DNA of 64,000 bases from a virus (IMGVR_UViG_3300028786_000007:36524-100523), one strand, 5' to 3'. Shown: positions 50,111 through 59,194, counted from the stretch's first letter. Notes: generated by a model not told the origin, from the sequence alone. Numbers and translations: made by a program.

Positions 50111-52813
50111 CTAGAAGGGTATCTCTTCTTCGAAGTGGGCCTGGGTTTCAATGATGTCGTCTGTTTCAGCAACATTTTCGGACATGACGAAGGTACGGTC
50201 ATCCTTCATGCGAACCATTAATTGCACTTCTCTGAATTCAGATGTGCTGCCCCTGACATAGCCACGTGCTTTCTTGTGCACGCCATTCGCCTTGAAACGT
50301 AACGAGGCATTATCGAAGCCGAGTTGCTTCATCACTTGGGAGATGCGTAAAGTGTCGTGGCGGCGGAGTTTGTCAGCTGTGATCCCCACTAACCTCCACA
50401 CGTCTGAATTGAGGATCTTACCTTGCAGAGTACCGAGCAATTCGTCCAGATGCTCAACCCATGGGTCTAGGATCGACCGTTCAGATTGTTCGGCAGCAGC
50501 CTCGGCCCACAGTACCTGATCCATACGGATGCTGTCACCGCGCGCCTCTAGGGTGGCAGCTTCGGCCCAAAGCTGGTCGCGGTCTGCCAATAAGCCCTCA
50601 AGGTCGAAGCGTTGCGTCAGCACAGGCCAGAAACGACGCTCACCGGTAGGGTCTTCCAGATACTTTTTCTCATTGGTGGTGGCGAAGAACACGCATTGAC
50701 GTTTGACGCTGACTGAGAGCTTACCGTAGGAAAGCCGGGCGCGGTCTTCGGTTCGGCTTAATTGAGCCTTGATTTTGTTGACATCAGGCTTGTGCTTCTT
50801 ATGCAGGTCCGCAATCTCAACGATCCACTTTCCTGTCATCTGTTCGATCATTTCTTTCGAACTGGCTCCGAGCGGCAAGTCGTCCAAAAACCATTCCTCC
50901 CGAACAGCTAGTATCTTGAGCGCCGTGGACTTGTTGGTCCCCTGGGCTCCTTCCAATACTGCCATTTCGTCAAATTTTGCACCCGGCCGCCTTAAGCGAC
51001 GCACGGCCGCTACGAGCATGAGCTTACCGACAGCATTGGTGTATGGCGTATCCTTGGCACCACCATACGTGGTCAACCAACCATTAAGCCTTGGTATCCC
51101 ATCCCAAGAGAGGTTGCCCAGGTAATCAAAAACGGGATGAAACGTATTGGCAAGGCAGGCATTGGTGATCACGTCGTAGAAATAATTCTTTGTGGGTCTG
51201 AAACCAAAGATACGATCAATGGTAAGCCATAGCGACGTCACCGCGGCGTCGTTAAGCTCCGGACCGAAACCTTCAAGCCCGTCTATCAGCAATTGGTCAG
51301 CAAAACGGTTATAGCTGAGCCGAACACCGAGCCGGCGCAACGCCACGAGGATATTACGCTCGGTCTTGAGCGGCGGGCCGGGCACCCCATTGGGACCAGC
51401 ACCATGATCAAAGCGCATCTCTCTGGGCAGAGGGCCATCGTCTTGAGGCGGCTCACTGCCCGGCGGAGGTGGGGGCGGCGGCGTAGCACCATTCCCGAAG
51501 CTACTTGTAGCCTCAGGTGGGTGACTTGGAGCTTCCCCACCCTCCGTAGGAGGCGGCGCGGAGGGTACAGTCGCGCCGTCAAGCGCTTCCGCGGCCTTGC
51601 GTGCATCAAATGCTTCTTTTGCTAACTTGGCCGCAGCTTTCTTGACCTGACCTGTCACCCCCCGCATCAGTTCGGCCCCCCGTACTTCGGTGGTGGAGAC
51701 CTTTCCTGCCCTATTCGCCGGGAAGCGCATGTGCTCAGAAACTGCGAAGCGTGGGTCAGACAGAACTGCAACCACACCCGGCAGCGGCACGCCGGCTTGT
51801 TGGAGCGCGCGGTTGACGCGGTGGAACGGAGCATTACGGTCGATGACCATTTGCCCGTCTACAGCCTTTGTGGGTAAGTCTTCTCCCTCCGGATGGAGAT
51901 ACCCACCCAGTAGGATCAGTTCAGTGGTCTTCGGCCGCACTTCTGGGTAGCGTCGCACAAGTTCTTGTACTGCTTCCCAGGCGTCTCCTTGAGGTAAGGG
52001 CGTCCAATTGCCTTCGATCCGGACCGCTTCCACGGCCTCGGCGCACGGGCCGGCGTCGCCGGTGTCTACCCAACCGAACAGGTCGAGGGTGTATTTCCGT
52101 TCCAGGGCGAACTGCAACTCAGGCCATTCGGGTGGCCGCAGCCAGTTAGCGAGTTCGGGCCGACGACCTTTGGCGATCTTTTTGGCGGTGGGGATATTTT
52201 GCGTGCCGGGAAGCCGGGCGATGCGATCGACGTTATGGCAATCATCAGCGACCTTGAGCTCAAGCTCTTTGTTGATGATCTCGGCGAGCCATTTGTTGTG
52301 GCCGCCTGCGCGATGCGCGTTGTCGCGGCAGTCTTGTTGCGTAGCCCCGCGCAATGAATACGGCTCAACTAAGTCCCAGAACGCCCAATATCCGCCGCCA
52401 CTATCCACTATCGAAGTAGGGCCGCCAGGAAGGCCAATTTTCTGGAGGCGCGCTTCGTCTAGTAGCAAAGCGAGAATGGCTCTGCGTTGGTCATCGACAT
52501 GGGTTGGGGAGTTGTAGTCCGGGTCGATGTCAACGTGGAGCCGCTCGAGGTGCGAGACCTGTTCCAGCTTCGACTTCGTGGCATGGCCATAGGTCGGATT
52601 GATGTGGAAATACAGGTTGACGCGGCCTGAGCGTTCCCTGACCCACCGCCCCATCGCAGTTATTGTGCGCGGCCCAAAGGTCTCTGACCGCAGCGTGCCA
52701 TCGTGGATGGACGTAAGCGTCCAAGGCCCGTGGAGCCGAATAGCCTTCAGGAAATCGAAGGCCGTTGAATAATTCCCAGTTTCTGGGCGAGGATCAGTCG
52801 TATCCCCGCTCAT
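50111..52813 (-). CDS. primase-helicase (primase-polymerase plus VirE-type SF3 helicase)
   Basis: This 900-residue protein has an N-terminal part with the primase/polymerase acidic motif HVDIDPD (D95 and D97) in a fold typical of phage and plasmid primase-polymerases. A Pro-rich linker follows (about 410-480). The C-terminal helicase is of the virulence-associated-E type, with Walker A EGAQGTNKS (about 619-627), then KWIVEIADLHK and CVFFATTNEKKYLED. It probably primes and unwinds at the neighbouring repeat cluster. ATGA overlap couples it to the upstream gene. Confidence 0.85.
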   Translation of the reverse strand: MSGDTTDPRPETGNYSTAFDFLKAIRLHGPWTLTSIHDGTLRSETFGPRTITAMGRWVRERSGRVNLYFHINPTYGHATKSKLEQVSHLERLHVDIDPDYNSPTHVDDQRRAILALLLDEARLQKIGLPGGPTSIVDSGGGYWAFWDLVEPYSLRGATQQDCRDNAHRAGGHNKWLAEIINKELELKVADDCHNVDRIARLPGTQNIPTAKKIAKGRRPELANWLRPPEWPELQFALERKYTLDLFGWVDTGDAGPCAEAVEAVRIEGNWTPLPQGDAWEAVQELVRRYPEVRPKTTELILLGGYLHPEGEDLPTKAVDGQMVIDRNAPFHRVNRALQQAGVPLPGVVAVLSDPRFAVSEHMRFPANRAGKVSTTEVRGAELMRGVTGQVKKAAAKLAKEAFDARKAAEALDGATVPSAPPPTEGGEAPSHPPEATSSFGNGATPPPPPPPGSEPPQDDGPLPREMRFDHGAGPNGVPGPPLKTERNILVALRRLGVRLSYNRFADQLLIDGLEGFGPELNDAAVTSLWLTIDRIFGFRPTKNYFYDVITNACLANTFHPVFDYLGNLSWDGIPRLNGWLTTYGGAKDTPYTNAVGKLMLVAAVRRLRRPGAKFDEMAVLEGAQGTNKSTALKILAVREEWFLDDLPLGASSKEMIEQMTGKWIVEIADLHKKHKPDVNKIKAQLSRTEDRARLSYGKLSVSVKRQCVFFATTNEKKYLEDPTGERRFWPVLTQRFDLEGLLADRDQLWAEAATLEARGDSIRMDQVLWAEAAAEQSERSILDPWVEHLDELLGTLQGKILNSDVWRLVGITADKLRRHDTLRISQVMKQLGFDNASLRFKANGVHKKARGYVRGSTSEFREVQLMVRMKDDRTFVMSENVAETDDIIETQAHFEEEIPF

Positions 52814-53493
52814 GAGCCCTCTCCCGTCATGTTGAGTGCCTTCATCGACGAGCTTAGCTCCGGCGTAATGTGGAAGGTCTGTTGGAGGGCTAATGGTGGC
52901 TGCGGAAGAACAATTCGCGTCACGTAAGTGTGCAGGTCGCCGCCCCCGCTCGGGAAAGGCATACCGTCAACGCGATGGAACATTACGACGGGTTCTTCCC
53001 CAACCCAGAACACCTCCCCGCAAAAGATGTGAAAAGGCTTTAGATCATGGTGCTGGCCGCGGTTGTCGGTAAACATTCCGTTGGTCTGGGCAAGGTGCCA
53101 GAGCCAGAACAACCGCAGTGCTAGGGGTTGGGCCACGCCGACTTGGCCTGGCCCTAGGAACTCTAGACGGCCGGTGGACCGTTGCCGGATGCGGGCATAG
53201 GCTGAGGACTTATCATAGGCCATGTCTTCCGCGGTGACGAAGGCCCCTAAATGACGATCCTTGTCTCGCTGTACCCGATGATCAACGGCTTGGTAGATGT
53301 ACCAGGTGTTTTTGTCCGTGGGATGCCAGATGCGCCCTTGGGCTCGCGCCGGCCGGATAAATGCTGCGGGGACCGTAGGCTCCGGGGTACGCCTACCTTC
53401 CAAAGAATGCGGTGGGGCAACGGACAACGATTCGTTACCCCAAGCCATGCGTGCAGCGCTCATCGCGCGCAAAATGCGTGCCCAATGGTTCAT
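52810..53493 (-). CDS. hypothetical protein upstream of primase-helicase
   Basis: This 227-residue protein has a basic N-terminus followed by conserved-looking stretches (RIWHPTDKNTWYIYQAVDHR, FWLWHLAQTNGMF). It has no recognised domain. It shares its stop/start with the primase-helicase gene, so it may assist replication. The start is uncertain because no clear ribosome binding site is seen. Confidence 0.55.
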   Translation of the reverse strand: MNHWARILRAMSAARMAWGNESLSVAPPHSLEGRRTPEPTVPAAFIRPARAQGRIWHPTDKNTWYIYQAVDHRVQRDKDRHLGAFVTAEDMAYDKSSAYARIRQRSTGRLEFLGPGQVGVAQPLALRLFWLWHLAQTNGMFTDNRGQHHDLKPFHIFCGEVFWVGEEPVVMFHRVDGMPFPSGGGDLHTYVTRIVLPQPPLALQQTFHITPELSSSMKALNMTGEGS

Positions 53494-53629
53494 TTAGCTT
53501 GGTAAGCCTTCTTGTTCGGCACATCGTTGCGCCGGAGCATGCGTTAATAATCGCCTTAGCTGCTTGCTTCGTTTGTTCTAGTGGTTGGTCCCCCAAGACC
53601 CTCACTCCCTCAATCCTAGTAAGCAGCAA
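53435..53629 (-). CDS. possible small protein at the head of the replication operon
   Basis: This would be a 64-residue frame from a TTG (LLTRIEGVRVLGDQPLEQTK), overlapping the next gene by 59 bases. The first half looks protein-like, but the start codon is rare and the ribosome binding site is poorly placed. Confidence 0.3.
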   Translation of the reverse strand: MLLTRIEGVRVLGDQPLEQTKQAAKAIINACSGATMCRTRRLTKLNEPLGTHFARDERCTHGLG

Positions 53630-53980
53630 CCCCTCTGAGTTTCGATCCCCATGGAAAATCAGAGAATTCCCTCTCTAGAATGAAACGTGATCCCACCGAT
53701 TGCGTTATGACCCTTGAAACCCGTTTGGATCGATCCCAAGCGGGTTTCTTGCATTCTTGATGCAAGAATTGATGTTTTGATTGCATGGATTGCACTTCGC
53801 ATAACTTGCGGGACGCAAATCCTAACCGCCTTTTAAGCTATAAAAAAGCTTCTTAAGTGCCCTTCACCACAGGATTTTTGTTGATCTGCGTAACATGCCT
53901 AGAGCATGAATATGAAGATCGTAATAATTCTGCTGTGCAATGACTTGACAATAGCTTCGCAACAGCTAGCGGCACCCTAA
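53630..53980. other. divergent intergenic region with two overlapping hairpins
   Basis: These 351 bases lie between the leftward replication genes and the rightward lysis genes. They contain the alternative hairpins at 53716-53768, an AAGCT...AGCTT dyad, and a TTGACA at about 53944 without a good -10. At least one promoter in each direction should lie here. I see no gene. Confidence 0.5.
53716..53768. promoter_or_regulatory. two mutually exclusive hairpins (attenuator-like)
   Basis: GAAACCCG (53716-53723) pairs with CGGGTTTC (53741-53748). TTCTTGCAT (53746-53754) pairs with ATGCAAGAA (53760-53768) across TCTTG. The stems share TTC, so only one can form at a time. Confidence 0.5.
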
Positions 53981-54736
53981 ATGCTTGAGAACTTCCCTGC
54001 CTGCCTCAAAGAAATTCTTCGTCACGAAGGTGGTTACGTGAACCATAAAGACGATGCAGGGGGCGCGACTAATAAGGGCGTTACTCAGGCGGTCTATGAT
54101 GGATATCGGCGTAGTCGGCGATTACTTCCGCGTTCCGTGGCGATGATTGACAATGCTGAGGTAAAGGACTGTTACAAGACCAATTATTGGGATAAAGTTT
54201 GCGGCGATCAGTTGCCCAAAGGCATCGACCTTCTGGTTTTCGATGCTGCGGTGAATTCCGGGACCGGGCGTGGCGAGAAATGGTTACAGCAGGCCATCAA
54301 TCGGGTAGCTGGCGCGCGGCGGCTGAGGGAAGACGGCGATATTGGCTTCGCCACCCTCGATGCCTCCGACGACTATCCTGCGGACAAGATCATTGATGCC
54401 TACATTGACTTGCGGCTGGGCTTCATGAAGGTGGCGCGCAACACCAACACCGGCAAACTGCTCTGGCCGATCTTCGGTGGCGGCTGGTCGAGCCGGCTGC
54501 TCGGCGATGACCTGGGCCGGGGCAAGCGCGCGGACAACGGCGTGGAGCAGGTTGCCAAGCGCATGGCGGCCGACCCCGCGCGCACTGTGCTCACGACCTC
54601 GGCGGATGGCCTGAGCATGACGGCCACCGTGACGACCTTGCCGCTGCCCGCCAAGACCCCCTTGCCCGCCGCCGCGCTGGTTCGGCCGGCACCCTCCCTC
54701 CTGTCAGGATTGTTCTCATGGTTGCGGGCAGCTTGA
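53981..54736 (+). CDS. endolysin, GH108 family N-acetylmuramidase
   Basis: This 251-residue protein has the N-terminal GH108 domain with catalytic E16 in RHEGGYVNHKDDAGGATNKG and conserved downstream LLVFDAAVNSG. It hydrolyses peptidoglycan glycan strands to lyse the cell. The C-terminal 70 residues are Pro/Ala-rich and end in a short hydrophobic helix (SLLSGLFSWLRAA), so membrane association is possible. The holin follows two genes downstream. Confidence 0.9.
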   Translation: MLENFPACLKEILRHEGGYVNHKDDAGGATNKGVTQAVYDGYRRSRRLLPRSVAMIDNAEVKDCYKTNYWDKVCGDQLPKGIDLLVFDAAVNSGTGRGEKWLQQAINRVAGARRLREDGDIGFATLDASDDYPADKIIDAYIDLRLGFMKVARNTNTGKLLWPIFGGGWSSRLLGDDLGRGKRADNGVEQVAKRMAADPARTVLTTSADGLSMTATVTTLPLPAKTPLPAAALVRPAPSLLSGLFSWLRAA

Positions 54737-54960
54737 GCGTTAAGAGTCCTGTGGTGACTTTCCTGATCTGCGTGGATGAGGAGGGCAACATCCACAATGA
54801 CATTCAGACCCACGGCAATAGCTTCGCTCAGGTTTATCGCGCCTTCCATGCCATTAAGGCGGAAGTAGAGCGGCAGATCAAAGAGCGGCGCAATTGTCCG
54901 TTCAATCCGCTGCATGGCACGGATATTGTGACTTTTGAGGATGAACATGAGTCAGCTTAA
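54718..54960 (+). CDS. hypothetical protein of the lysis cassette
   Basis: This 80-residue protein reads VVTFLICVDEEGNIHNDIQT and has a helical second half. It overlaps the end of the endolysin and the start of the holin. The function is unknown. Confidence 0.6.
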   Translation: MVAGSLSVKSPVVTFLICVDEEGNIHNDIQTHGNSFAQVYRAFHAIKAEVERQIKERRNCPFNPLHGTDIVTFEDEHESA

Positions 54961-55501
54961 GGACATACTGGCCAAGGCCGCACCGGCCCTCGGAATGGCA
55001 CTCGGCGGCCCGCTTGGCGGAGCCGTCGTTTCTGTATTGGCGGAAGTGTTCAATACGTCACCGACTCAGGAATCGGTGGAGGAAGCCATTAAGTCTTCGG
55101 ACCCGAACGTAATTGCGGCGAACCTCGCTCGCGCTGAGGCGGCTTTTAGGGCGGCGGCCGAAGAGAGCATTACCCAACGGCAGCAGATCACCTCTCATGT
55201 TGAGATGATGCAGCTGGATTATGGGCGCGGCGGCTTCTACTCAATGTGGCGGCCCGCGGCCGGGTGGATTGCTACAATGTATTCAGGAACGACGTGTTTT
55301 CTGGCGCTTTATCTCATCTTGGTGGCGCGGGACTACACATTGCTGAATATGGCACCTCAGGTGTTGATGATGGGCGGGCCAATTATGGCGATCGCCGGCA
55401 TCTATGCATTTGGTAAGTCCCAAGAACGGGCGGCGCTCGCCAGCTCAGCTCCGGGCCTTGGGGATGTTGTGCGCGACATTGTTGCGCGCGTTAGGAAGTA
55501 A
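54947..55501 (+). CDS. holin-like membrane protein (3TM holin family)
   Basis: This gene encodes 184 residues from the ATG at 54947 with GAGG 7 bases upstream. The N-terminus is Gly/Ala-rich (ALGMALGGPLGGAVVSVLAE), a helical region follows, then two hydrophobic helices in the second half (WIATMYSGTTCFLALYLILV and LMMGGPIMAIAGIYAFGK). The pattern GFYSMWRPAAGW fits the 3TM holin family. It probably forms membrane lesions that trigger lysis. Confidence 0.75.
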   Translation: MSQLKDILAKAAPALGMALGGPLGGAVVSVLAEVFNTSPTQESVEEAIKSSDPNVIAANLARAEAAFRAAAEESITQRQQITSHVEMMQLDYGRGGFYSMWRPAAGWIATMYSGTTCFLALYLILVARDYTLLNMAPQVLMMGGPIMAIAGIYAFGKSQERAALASSAPGLGDVVRDIVARVRK

Positions 55502-55547
55502 AAGGTTCTACCAACTTTCTAAAGTTGAATGGGCGTGGAGGTAAGAC

Positions 55548-55685
55548 ATGACCCAAAATATGGCCTACGGGTGTTCCGTAGGCTGTTGTCATGAGATCTG
55601 CGCGTCAGAAAGGCTTGGGATTGTAAACAATGCACGCTCCCGGTACATCTTATGTCAATGGACGCGACCATTCACCTTCATCTAG
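55548..55685 (+). CDS. small Cys-rich peptide
   Basis: This gene encodes 45 residues (MTQNMAYGCSVGCCHEICAS first 20) with a strong GGAGG site 7 bases upstream. It has five cysteines. It overlaps the next frame by 34 bases. Translation is plausible but unproven. Confidence 0.4.
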   Translation: MTQNMAYGCSVGCCHEICASERLGIVNNARSRYILCQWTRPFTFI

Positions 55686-55951
55686 TCTTGGACAGACTGA
55701 GGGAAGCGCAAATTCTCCATGGGGAGATGCTACGCGAGATCCTAAGACTCCAGAGGCTGACCCTGCGCCCTTCGCGTTCCCCGGAGCCGGCCGCACCTTC
55801 ACTCTCGATGAAGTGGAGCTTCTTCTTAAAGCAAGTCGCGACTTCGGGTGGCCAATGGGCGGGCGGCATCATGGCCATGGCTTACGTGGCGCGGGGCGGC
55901 GACCTGATGACCGGGATCAAGAGTTTAATGGAGCTGCTCAAACTCTTATGA
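55652..55951 (+). CDS. hypothetical protein with amphipathic and hydrophobic segments
   Basis: This 99-residue protein has a helical N-terminus (HLHLVLDRLREAQILHGEML) and a Gly-rich hydrophobic part later (GGQWAGGIMAMAYVARGGDL). The ATGA overlap with the next small membrane gene supports it over a longer frame in another phase. A spanin-like or lysis-accessory role is possible from position. Confidence 0.5.
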   Translation: MSMDATIHLHLVLDRLREAQILHGEMLREILRLQRLTLRPSRSPEPAAPSLSMKWSFFLKQVATSGGQWAGGIMAMAYVARGGDLMTGIKSLMELLKLL

Positions 55952-56097
55952 TGGGTTTCAATTTTGGGGGCCGTATCACTCTCGTCGCTGGTCTAGCACT
56001 GTTGCTTATGGCTACGGCGCTTAAGTTGACGACCCCAAGCCTTAAAATGAACCAGCAGACTTCCGTTATCTCGAAAAAGTCTGACCTGCAGCGCTGA
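55948..56097 (+). CDS. single-pass membrane protein of the lysis cassette
   Basis: This 49-residue protein has one transmembrane helix (ITLVAGLALLLMATALKL, about 10-27) and a basic polar tail. The start overlaps the preceding stop (ATGA). Confidence 0.55.
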   Translation: MMGFNFGGRITLVAGLALLLMATALKLTTPSLKMNQQTSVISKKSDLQR

Positions 56098-56324
56098 ACT
56101 TGAACGGCCGAGCCTTACGCGCTTAGCCCGGCCGCCCAGGCTCGGGGCGTAACAGCAGGTAAGGCTGGACGACCCCTCCCCCACGCTACTTTATCTCACG
56201 AACCCAGCCTCCAGCTGGGCAATTTGCGTTGTGCTGTGCTTAAAAATTGACCGCGCGGCGTAGGGCATTGCTGTTGCCCCGTTCAGCTCCCCATAGTGGA
56301 GGTTTCCCATAAGGAGCATTGGCT
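56098..56324. other. non-coding gap after the lysis cassette
   Basis: About 227 bases hold small G+C-rich dyads (CCAGCCTCCAGCTGGGC) and a TTGACC that lacks a matching -10. No gene is seen. It probably contains the promoter for the following operon. Confidence 0.45.
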
Positions 56325-56450
56325 ATGGTACGCGGTGGCAATATCCGCCCCACAACATCTAAACCGCCTATCAAGGAGAAGCCCGCGGATACGCCGCCCA
56401 AGCCGACGCGGCCGGGCGGGCTGAGCGGAACCAAAGGACCGAAGAAGTGA
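56325..56450 (+). CDS. tiny Pro/Lys-rich protein
   Basis: This gene encodes 41 residues (MVRGGNIRPTTSKPPIKEKP first 20), basic and probably disordered, with AAGGAG upstream. The stop overlaps a GTG start (GTGA). It is comparable in style to the peptide at 24546. Confidence 0.55.
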   Translation: MVRGGNIRPTTSKPPIKEKPADTPPKPTRPGGLSGTKGPKK

Positions 56451-56662
56451 CGATTGAAACCGTCCGCAGGTGCAGTGAGGGCCGAGCCGACTTTCTCGTA
56501 ACCTGCAATGAGAAGTATTGTGTCAGCTCATTGGATGCGAAAGATCGAACTTTCCAACAGGCTGTTACTTTCTTGCGCGCTAAGGGATGGCGAATTTCCA
56601 AATCGTTTGGAACATGGTTTCACATTTGCCCCAAATGTGGCGAACAGAAGGATTTAACATGA
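56447..56662 (+). CDS. small protein with C-terminal CxxC
   Basis: This gene encodes 71 residues from a GTG. It ends FHICPKCGEQKDLT, with further Cys at CNEKYCVSS; the cysteine pairs suggest a zinc site. It is coupled to the next gene by an overlapping ATGA. Confidence 0.6.
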   Translation: MTIETVRRCSEGRADFLVTCNEKYCVSSLDAKDRTFQQAVTFLRAKGWRISKSFGTWFHICPKCGEQKDLT

Positions 56663-56961
56663 CTAGGATTCTCCCATGTGGCTGCGAACGGCCTTGCAAG
56701 TGCACCAAGGAGGAGCTCTTCGCCAAGGGCGCACCCTATGGGTGGGATTGGGGTGCGCCGGGCGGCAACCCGCTCTCCGCGCCGCCCGAAGATCGGAGGT
56801 CCGGCCCAGAGGACGAGCCGTTCTATATTGCCCAGGAGAAGATTAGTGAGGCCGAACACTCGCTCCTGGACATAACCCTCGCCTTTCTTGCGATATGCGT
56901 GCTGGCTCTCACGGTAGTGTATTCCAGAGCTTTCGCGTATCTCGTCGCGCTGTGGGGTTGA
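56659..56961 (+). CDS. small Cys-rich protein with C-terminal membrane helix
   Basis: This 100-residue protein has an N-terminal Cys cluster (LPCGCERPCKCTKEE), a Gly/Pro-rich middle and a C-terminal transmembrane helix (LDITLAFLAICVLALTVVYS). It is tail-anchored. The function is unknown. Confidence 0.6.
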   Translation: MTRILPCGCERPCKCTKEELFAKGAPYGWDWGAPGGNPLSAPPEDRRSGPEDEPFYIAQEKISEAEHSLLDITLAFLAICVLALTVVYSRAFAYLVALWG

Positions 56962-56965
56962 GGCA

Positions 56966-58519
56966 ATGGACACGCAATTAACGTACCCCTTCCGCACGGA
57001 GCCTTACGAATTGCAGCGCTCCGTGTGGGAGGCGACGCGCGACCGGCGCGATTACGCCATCTTTTGGGAGCAGGGCACTGGGAAAACCTGGCTCGCTATC
57101 AATACGGCTGCTTGGTTATACATGACCGGGCGCATTGACGCGGTGTTCGTGCTGGCCCCGACGGACATTCACGTCAATTGGGACGTGCCCGGCGAGGGCG
57201 TGCAGAAGCACCTACCGCTAGAGCTGCTCAAGAAGTCGGCGCGGCTGATCTGGCGCACGTCCAAGGCTGGTTCCAAAGGCTTCCAGAAAGACCTGGACAA
57301 GCTGATGAAGCATCAAGGCGGTATGCGTTGGCTGTTCATGGGCTTCGACGCCTTCGCCACCGATAAGGGCTTCGCCGCGGCGCAACGCTTCTTGACCACC
57401 TATCGGTGCCTGTGGGTCATGGACGAGGCCGGCCGCATCAAGAACCCGACCGCCGTGCGCACCAAGAAGGCGATGAAACTCCGCGCGCTCGCCGCCTTCC
57501 GCCGGCCGATGACGGGCACGCCGGTCACGGAGAAGCCGTTCGACGCCTATTCCGTCATCAATTGGATGAACGCTACCTATTGGAAGCAGAACGGCTTAGG
57601 TAATTTCCAAGCATTTAAGCACAATTTCGGGCTCTGGAAGAAGATTAAGGTCGCGATGGGCCGTGAAGTCGAAGTACAGCGCAAGGATCGTGATGGTCGA
57701 GTGCTGTATCAGAACCTCGATGAGCTTGCCAGGCTCTTGAAGCCTATTTCCTCACGCGTGTTGAAAGAGGACATGGTGGACCTTCCACCGAAAGTCTACA
57801 CGCGGATGTACTATGACATGACTCCGAAGCAGCGGGCGCACTATGACCGGCTGGAGAAAGAGTTCATGACCTTCTACGAGGAGAACTCCGCGCCCGACCC
57901 GGATAACCCCGACGGCCCGCGCATCCTGATGACCTCGGCGGACCTCGCCATCGTGCGCCAGTTGCGCCTCCAGCAGATCGCCCTGGGCTATTTGGTGTCC
58001 GACGACAGCAAGCAGGTGCACCTAATCGACGACGACCCGCCTAGCCTCAAGTTGCTGCGTGAGGTGGTTGAGGATTTATCGCACCCGGCGATCATCTGGT
58101 GCAGGTTCCGCAAGGACGTAGAGCTGATCTGCGGGCTGCTCGGCAACTCCGCCGTGCGCTATGACGGCACGGTCGACGCGGACGGCCGACGCGCGGCGAT
58201 GGTCGCCTTCCAGGGCGGGCACGTGCCCTATTTTGTAGCTACGCCGGACGCGGCCGGCGAAGGACTCACGCTCACCGCGGCCAAGACGGCCATTTACTAC
58301 AGCAACAGCTGGCGGCTTATTCATCGGGAGCAAAGCGAGGATCGCTGCCACCGTATTGGCCAGGGCGGCGTGGACCACGTGCAATATATCGACATCGTGG
58401 CCCGCAACTCCATCGCGGAGGACATCCTCGACGGCTTGATGTTCAAGCAGGAAACCGCCGCCGCGGCGATCGGAGACCGAATGCGCTCGCGGCTGAGCAG
58501 CTACATGACGAGGGAGTGA
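56966..58519 (+). CDS. SNF2-type DNA helicase / translocase
   Basis: This 517-residue protein has Walker A EQGTGKT (35-41), motif II VMDEAGRIKN (D153-E154-A155) and TGTP (183-186). The C-terminal RecA-like half has IIWCRFRKD, GEGLTLT and the SNF2 motif VI SEDRCHRIGQ (near 470). It is an ATP-driven double-stranded-DNA translocase, probably for replication or repair, and lacks extra domains. GAGG precedes the ATG. Confidence 0.9.
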   Translation: MDTQLTYPFRTEPYELQRSVWEATRDRRDYAIFWEQGTGKTWLAINTAAWLYMTGRIDAVFVLAPTDIHVNWDVPGEGVQKHLPLELLKKSARLIWRTSKAGSKGFQKDLDKLMKHQGGMRWLFMGFDAFATDKGFAAAQRFLTTYRCLWVMDEAGRIKNPTAVRTKKAMKLRALAAFRRPMTGTPVTEKPFDAYSVINWMNATYWKQNGLGNFQAFKHNFGLWKKIKVAMGREVEVQRKDRDGRVLYQNLDELARLLKPISSRVLKEDMVDLPPKVYTRMYYDMTPKQRAHYDRLEKEFMTFYEENSAPDPDNPDGPRILMTSADLAIVRQLRLQQIALGYLVSDDSKQVHLIDDDPPSLKLLREVVEDLSHPAIIWCRFRKDVELICGLLGNSAVRYDGTVDADGRRAAMVAFQGGHVPYFVATPDAAGEGLTLTAAKTAIYYSNSWRLIHREQSEDRCHRIGQGGVDHVQYIDIVARNSIAEDILDGLMFKQETAAAAIGDRMRSRLSSYMTRE

Positions 58520-58746
58520 TGGACGAGCTTGGGGTTAAGCGGCTTCTGCAACGGAAATTGACGGTTTCCGGGAAGAACGTCTGTCAATGGTGCGAAGAGC
58601 ACGGCGTGTTTCGGTCGCATGTTTATGAGTTTATGGCCGGCCGGCGCGGACCTTCCATGACGTTGATCCTCGCCCTGGGCTTGCGCAAAGTTGTTCGCTA
58701 CGAACCCCTTAATCAGAGCGTCAAAAAGCGGGTTGCAGTAGAGTAA
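58519..58746 (+). CDS. small HTH protein
   Basis: This gene encodes 75 residues from the ATG overlapping the helicase stop (TGATG). VCQWCEEHGVFRSHVYEFMA followed by GRRGPSMTLILALGLRKVVR is a compact helix-turn-helix of the Cro/XRE type. It is a likely transcriptional regulator. Confidence 0.65.
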   Translation: MDELGVKRLLQRKLTVSGKNVCQWCEEHGVFRSHVYEFMAGRRGPSMTLILALGLRKVVRYEPLNQSVKKRVAVE

Positions 58747-58852
58747 TTACAGTGAATTGTAACGAATTGGCCTAGTCCTTCCCCCCGTGGATTAGGTCTT
58801 TAGGCAGCGGCGAATCCGCATCTCGTCGCTGCCACCCCCTTTGGAGCTGAAG
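58747..58852. promoter_or_regulatory. control region with inverted repeats
   Basis: These 106 bases contain ATTACA...TGTAA, CCTAGTCC...GGATTAGG (one mismatch) and GGCAGCG (58803-58809) with CGCTGCC (58827-58833). They probably hold a terminator or operator between the HTH gene and the SSB operon. Confidence 0.5.
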
Positions 58853-59194
58853 ATGGCTAAGCCGCGCCCCTATACCCAGGAAGAAGTCCGTGATCGGCTG
58901 CTCGACCACCTACGGGCCTTGGCGAAGTATTGGGCAGACTTACCCGACATAGACCCGCGCACCGGTGAGGTGTTGACTCATAAAAGCCGGTGCGACGGTC
59001 TCATCTTCTCCGTGCTTTCTACGCTAGACGGTTGTTCCTTTGAGTTGCCCGCTATGGCATTGGTGCTTCGCCCACATCCGGACGACGCCGTGTTTCAGCA
59101 CGAGAATGGAGATAATTGGTTCGAGCCGGGCATGGAAATAGACGACATGCTCCATGAGCTGTATTACCATCCCAAGGAGCCACAGGCCAAATGA
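58853..59194 (+). CDS. hypothetical protein
   Basis: This gene encodes 113 residues from the ATG at 58853 with GGAG 8 bases upstream. The helical, charged sequence (YTQEEVRDRLLDHLRALAKY; later LVLRPHPDDAVF) resembles a family of phage proteins next to recombination genes. The function is unknown. Confidence 0.6.
   Translation: MAKPRPYTQEEVRDRLLDHLRALAKYWADLPDIDPRTGEVLTHKSRCDGLIFSVLSTLDGCSFELPAMALVLRPHPDDAVFQHENGDNWFEPGMEIDDMLHELYYHPKEPQAK

Noticed and set aside
55630-56097. Single long frame of 155 residues across the end of the lysis cassette
   Set aside because: Its first two thirds lack protein-like character and overlap another frame; the start at 55948 with an ATGA overlap and a membrane helix explains the real part better.
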